This document shows, in pieces, positions 5,287 through 5,707 of a DNA stretch of 5,707 nucleotides. How positions within the stretch are numbered: position 1 is the stretch's first letter; every line of letters starts with the position of its first letter. Source of the stretch: Bacillota bacterium (GTDB lineage: Bacteria > Bacillota > Clostridia > Peptostreptococcales > Anaerovoracaceae); NCBI GenBank assembly GCA_016284485.1, contig JAEEOX010000200.1, forward strand, positions 1 to 5,707, given 5' to 3'. Position numbers and translations under genes: made by a program. Under the pieces are notes generated by a model, which was not told the DNA's origin, ran no database searches, and saw nothing but the letters and a program-made list of their open reading frames with translations.

Positions 5287-5707
5287 ATGCCAAGAACTAA
5301 GAAGACCGCAGAGTTGATAGAGAAAGCCAAAGAAGAAGTTAAACTTGAAACCGCAAAACATCCCGGCCCGGCTGTAGTTGGATCCCAGCCGGAGGTTGAA
5401 GTGCCCGGAAACGTGGTAACAGATGAGGCAGTGGACGTCGCTGCAGCCGGCGCGGACGCAGCTGGGCAGGGCGAGATATCCGCACATCCCGACAAGGCCG
5501 CAGCCCCCGCAGACCAGGCACAGCCGCAGCCCGCGACCCCTGACGCTGCAGCTCCCGACACCGCAGACCCCGCCGACGCAGCCGACCCTGCCAACGGTGA
5601 CGCAGCAGACCCTGATCAGACCGCAGCACACGCAGGCCGCACAGCCCTCGACCCAGCCGCAGCACACGCAGCCGATCCCGACGCCGCCACAGCACCCGCA
5701 GCCGAAC
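5287..5707 (+). CDS. Ala/Asp/Pro-rich low-complexity protein, 3' end missing
   Basis: The frame runs without a stop from ATG 5287 to the window end, giving 140 visible residues. A promoter and ribosome binding site are placed correctly upstream. Residues 1-24 (MPRTKKTAELIEKAKEEVKL and on) are a charged, probably helical head. From about residue 26 the chain becomes disordered-looking, and from about 50 onwards roughly two fifths of residues are Ala, with Asp, Pro, Gln, Thr and His making up most of the rest. Motifs such as ADPAD, AADP and AAHA recur. A 15-base direct repeat (5621-5635 and 5657-5671) encodes in-frame TAAHAG and PAAAHAA-like segments 12 codons apart, which indicates slippage growth. 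There is no signal peptide or membrane segment in the visible part. A folded C-terminal domain may follow outside the window. Clostridial proteins with a Lys/Ala-rich disordered head before a small domain exist, but I cannot assign a family or function. Confidence 0.7.
   Translation, partial: MPRTKKTAELIEKAKEEVKLETAKHPGPAVVGSQPEVEVPGNVVTDEAVDVAAAGADAAGQGEISAHPDKAAAPADQAQPQPATPDAAAPDTADPADAADPANGDAADPDQTAAHAGRTALDPAAAHAADPDAATAPAAE
5621..5671 (+). repeat. 15-base direct repeat in the low-complexity gene
   Basis: CCGCAGCACACGCAG occurs at 5621-5635 and again at 5657-5671, 36 bases or exactly 12 codons apart. It lies inside a longer GCAGCC-rich tract. The in-frame spacing keeps the reading frame and points to repeat expansion within the gene. 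Confidence 0.8.

Noticed and set aside
5257..5695. Minus-strand frames rich in Cys/Gly or Arg/Leu opposite the low-complexity gene
   Set aside because: They are shadows of a GC-rich repetitive tract. The plus-strand frame has a promoter, a ribosome binding site and a sensible start.

Overview
The window looks like chromosome of a strictly anaerobic, butyrate-type fermenting member of the Clostridia. The evidence is a multi-cluster [FeFe] hydrogenase, a 3-hydroxybutyryl-CoA dehydrogenase of exactly the clostridial Hbd length and motif set, strong AGGAGG-type ribosome binding sites, and compact U-tailed terminators. GC content is moderate to fairly high in the genes and low in the spacers. No genus can be named from this sequence alone.

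Layout, all on the + strand. (1) 1-1140: the C-terminal part of a GltD-like FAD/NAD(P) oxidoreductase whose start lies outside the window. (2) 1146-2972: hydA, a 608-residue [FeFe] hydrogenase. It lies 5 bases downstream, and its Shine-Dalgarno sequence sits inside the end of the previous gene. The pair ends at a strong terminator (2975-3007). (3) A promoter with an extended -10 (3017-3025) and a leader of about 75 bases precede hbd (3106-3954), which ends at a second perfect hairpin terminator (3974-4001). (4) 4002-4392 has no convincing gene. It holds a G-rich spacer, then a degenerate array of about 54-base period (4116-4366) built from ten alternating half-sites of the motif TTGTGGTCGG and its complement. 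(5) 4393-5187: an unnamed 264-residue protein with nuclease-like E...PD...E motifs, starting with TTG 26 bases after the array. (6) 5204-5232 is a good sigma-A promoter, followed by the start of an Ala/Asp/Pro-rich low-complexity protein (5287 to the window end).

How the genes work together: the oxidoreductase and HydA probably form a redox unit that exchanges electrons between NAD(P)H and H2, resembling the glutamate-synthase-linked [FeFe] hydrogenases. Hbd reduces acetoacetyl-CoA in the butyrate pathway and is a separate transcription unit in the same redox economy. Its nucleotide-binding loop lacks the usual NAD-selecting Asp, so it may prefer NADPH.

The least explained part is the inverted-repeat array directly upstream of the nuclease-like gene. 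It is the best candidate here for an undescribed system. The association rests on adjacency and structure only.
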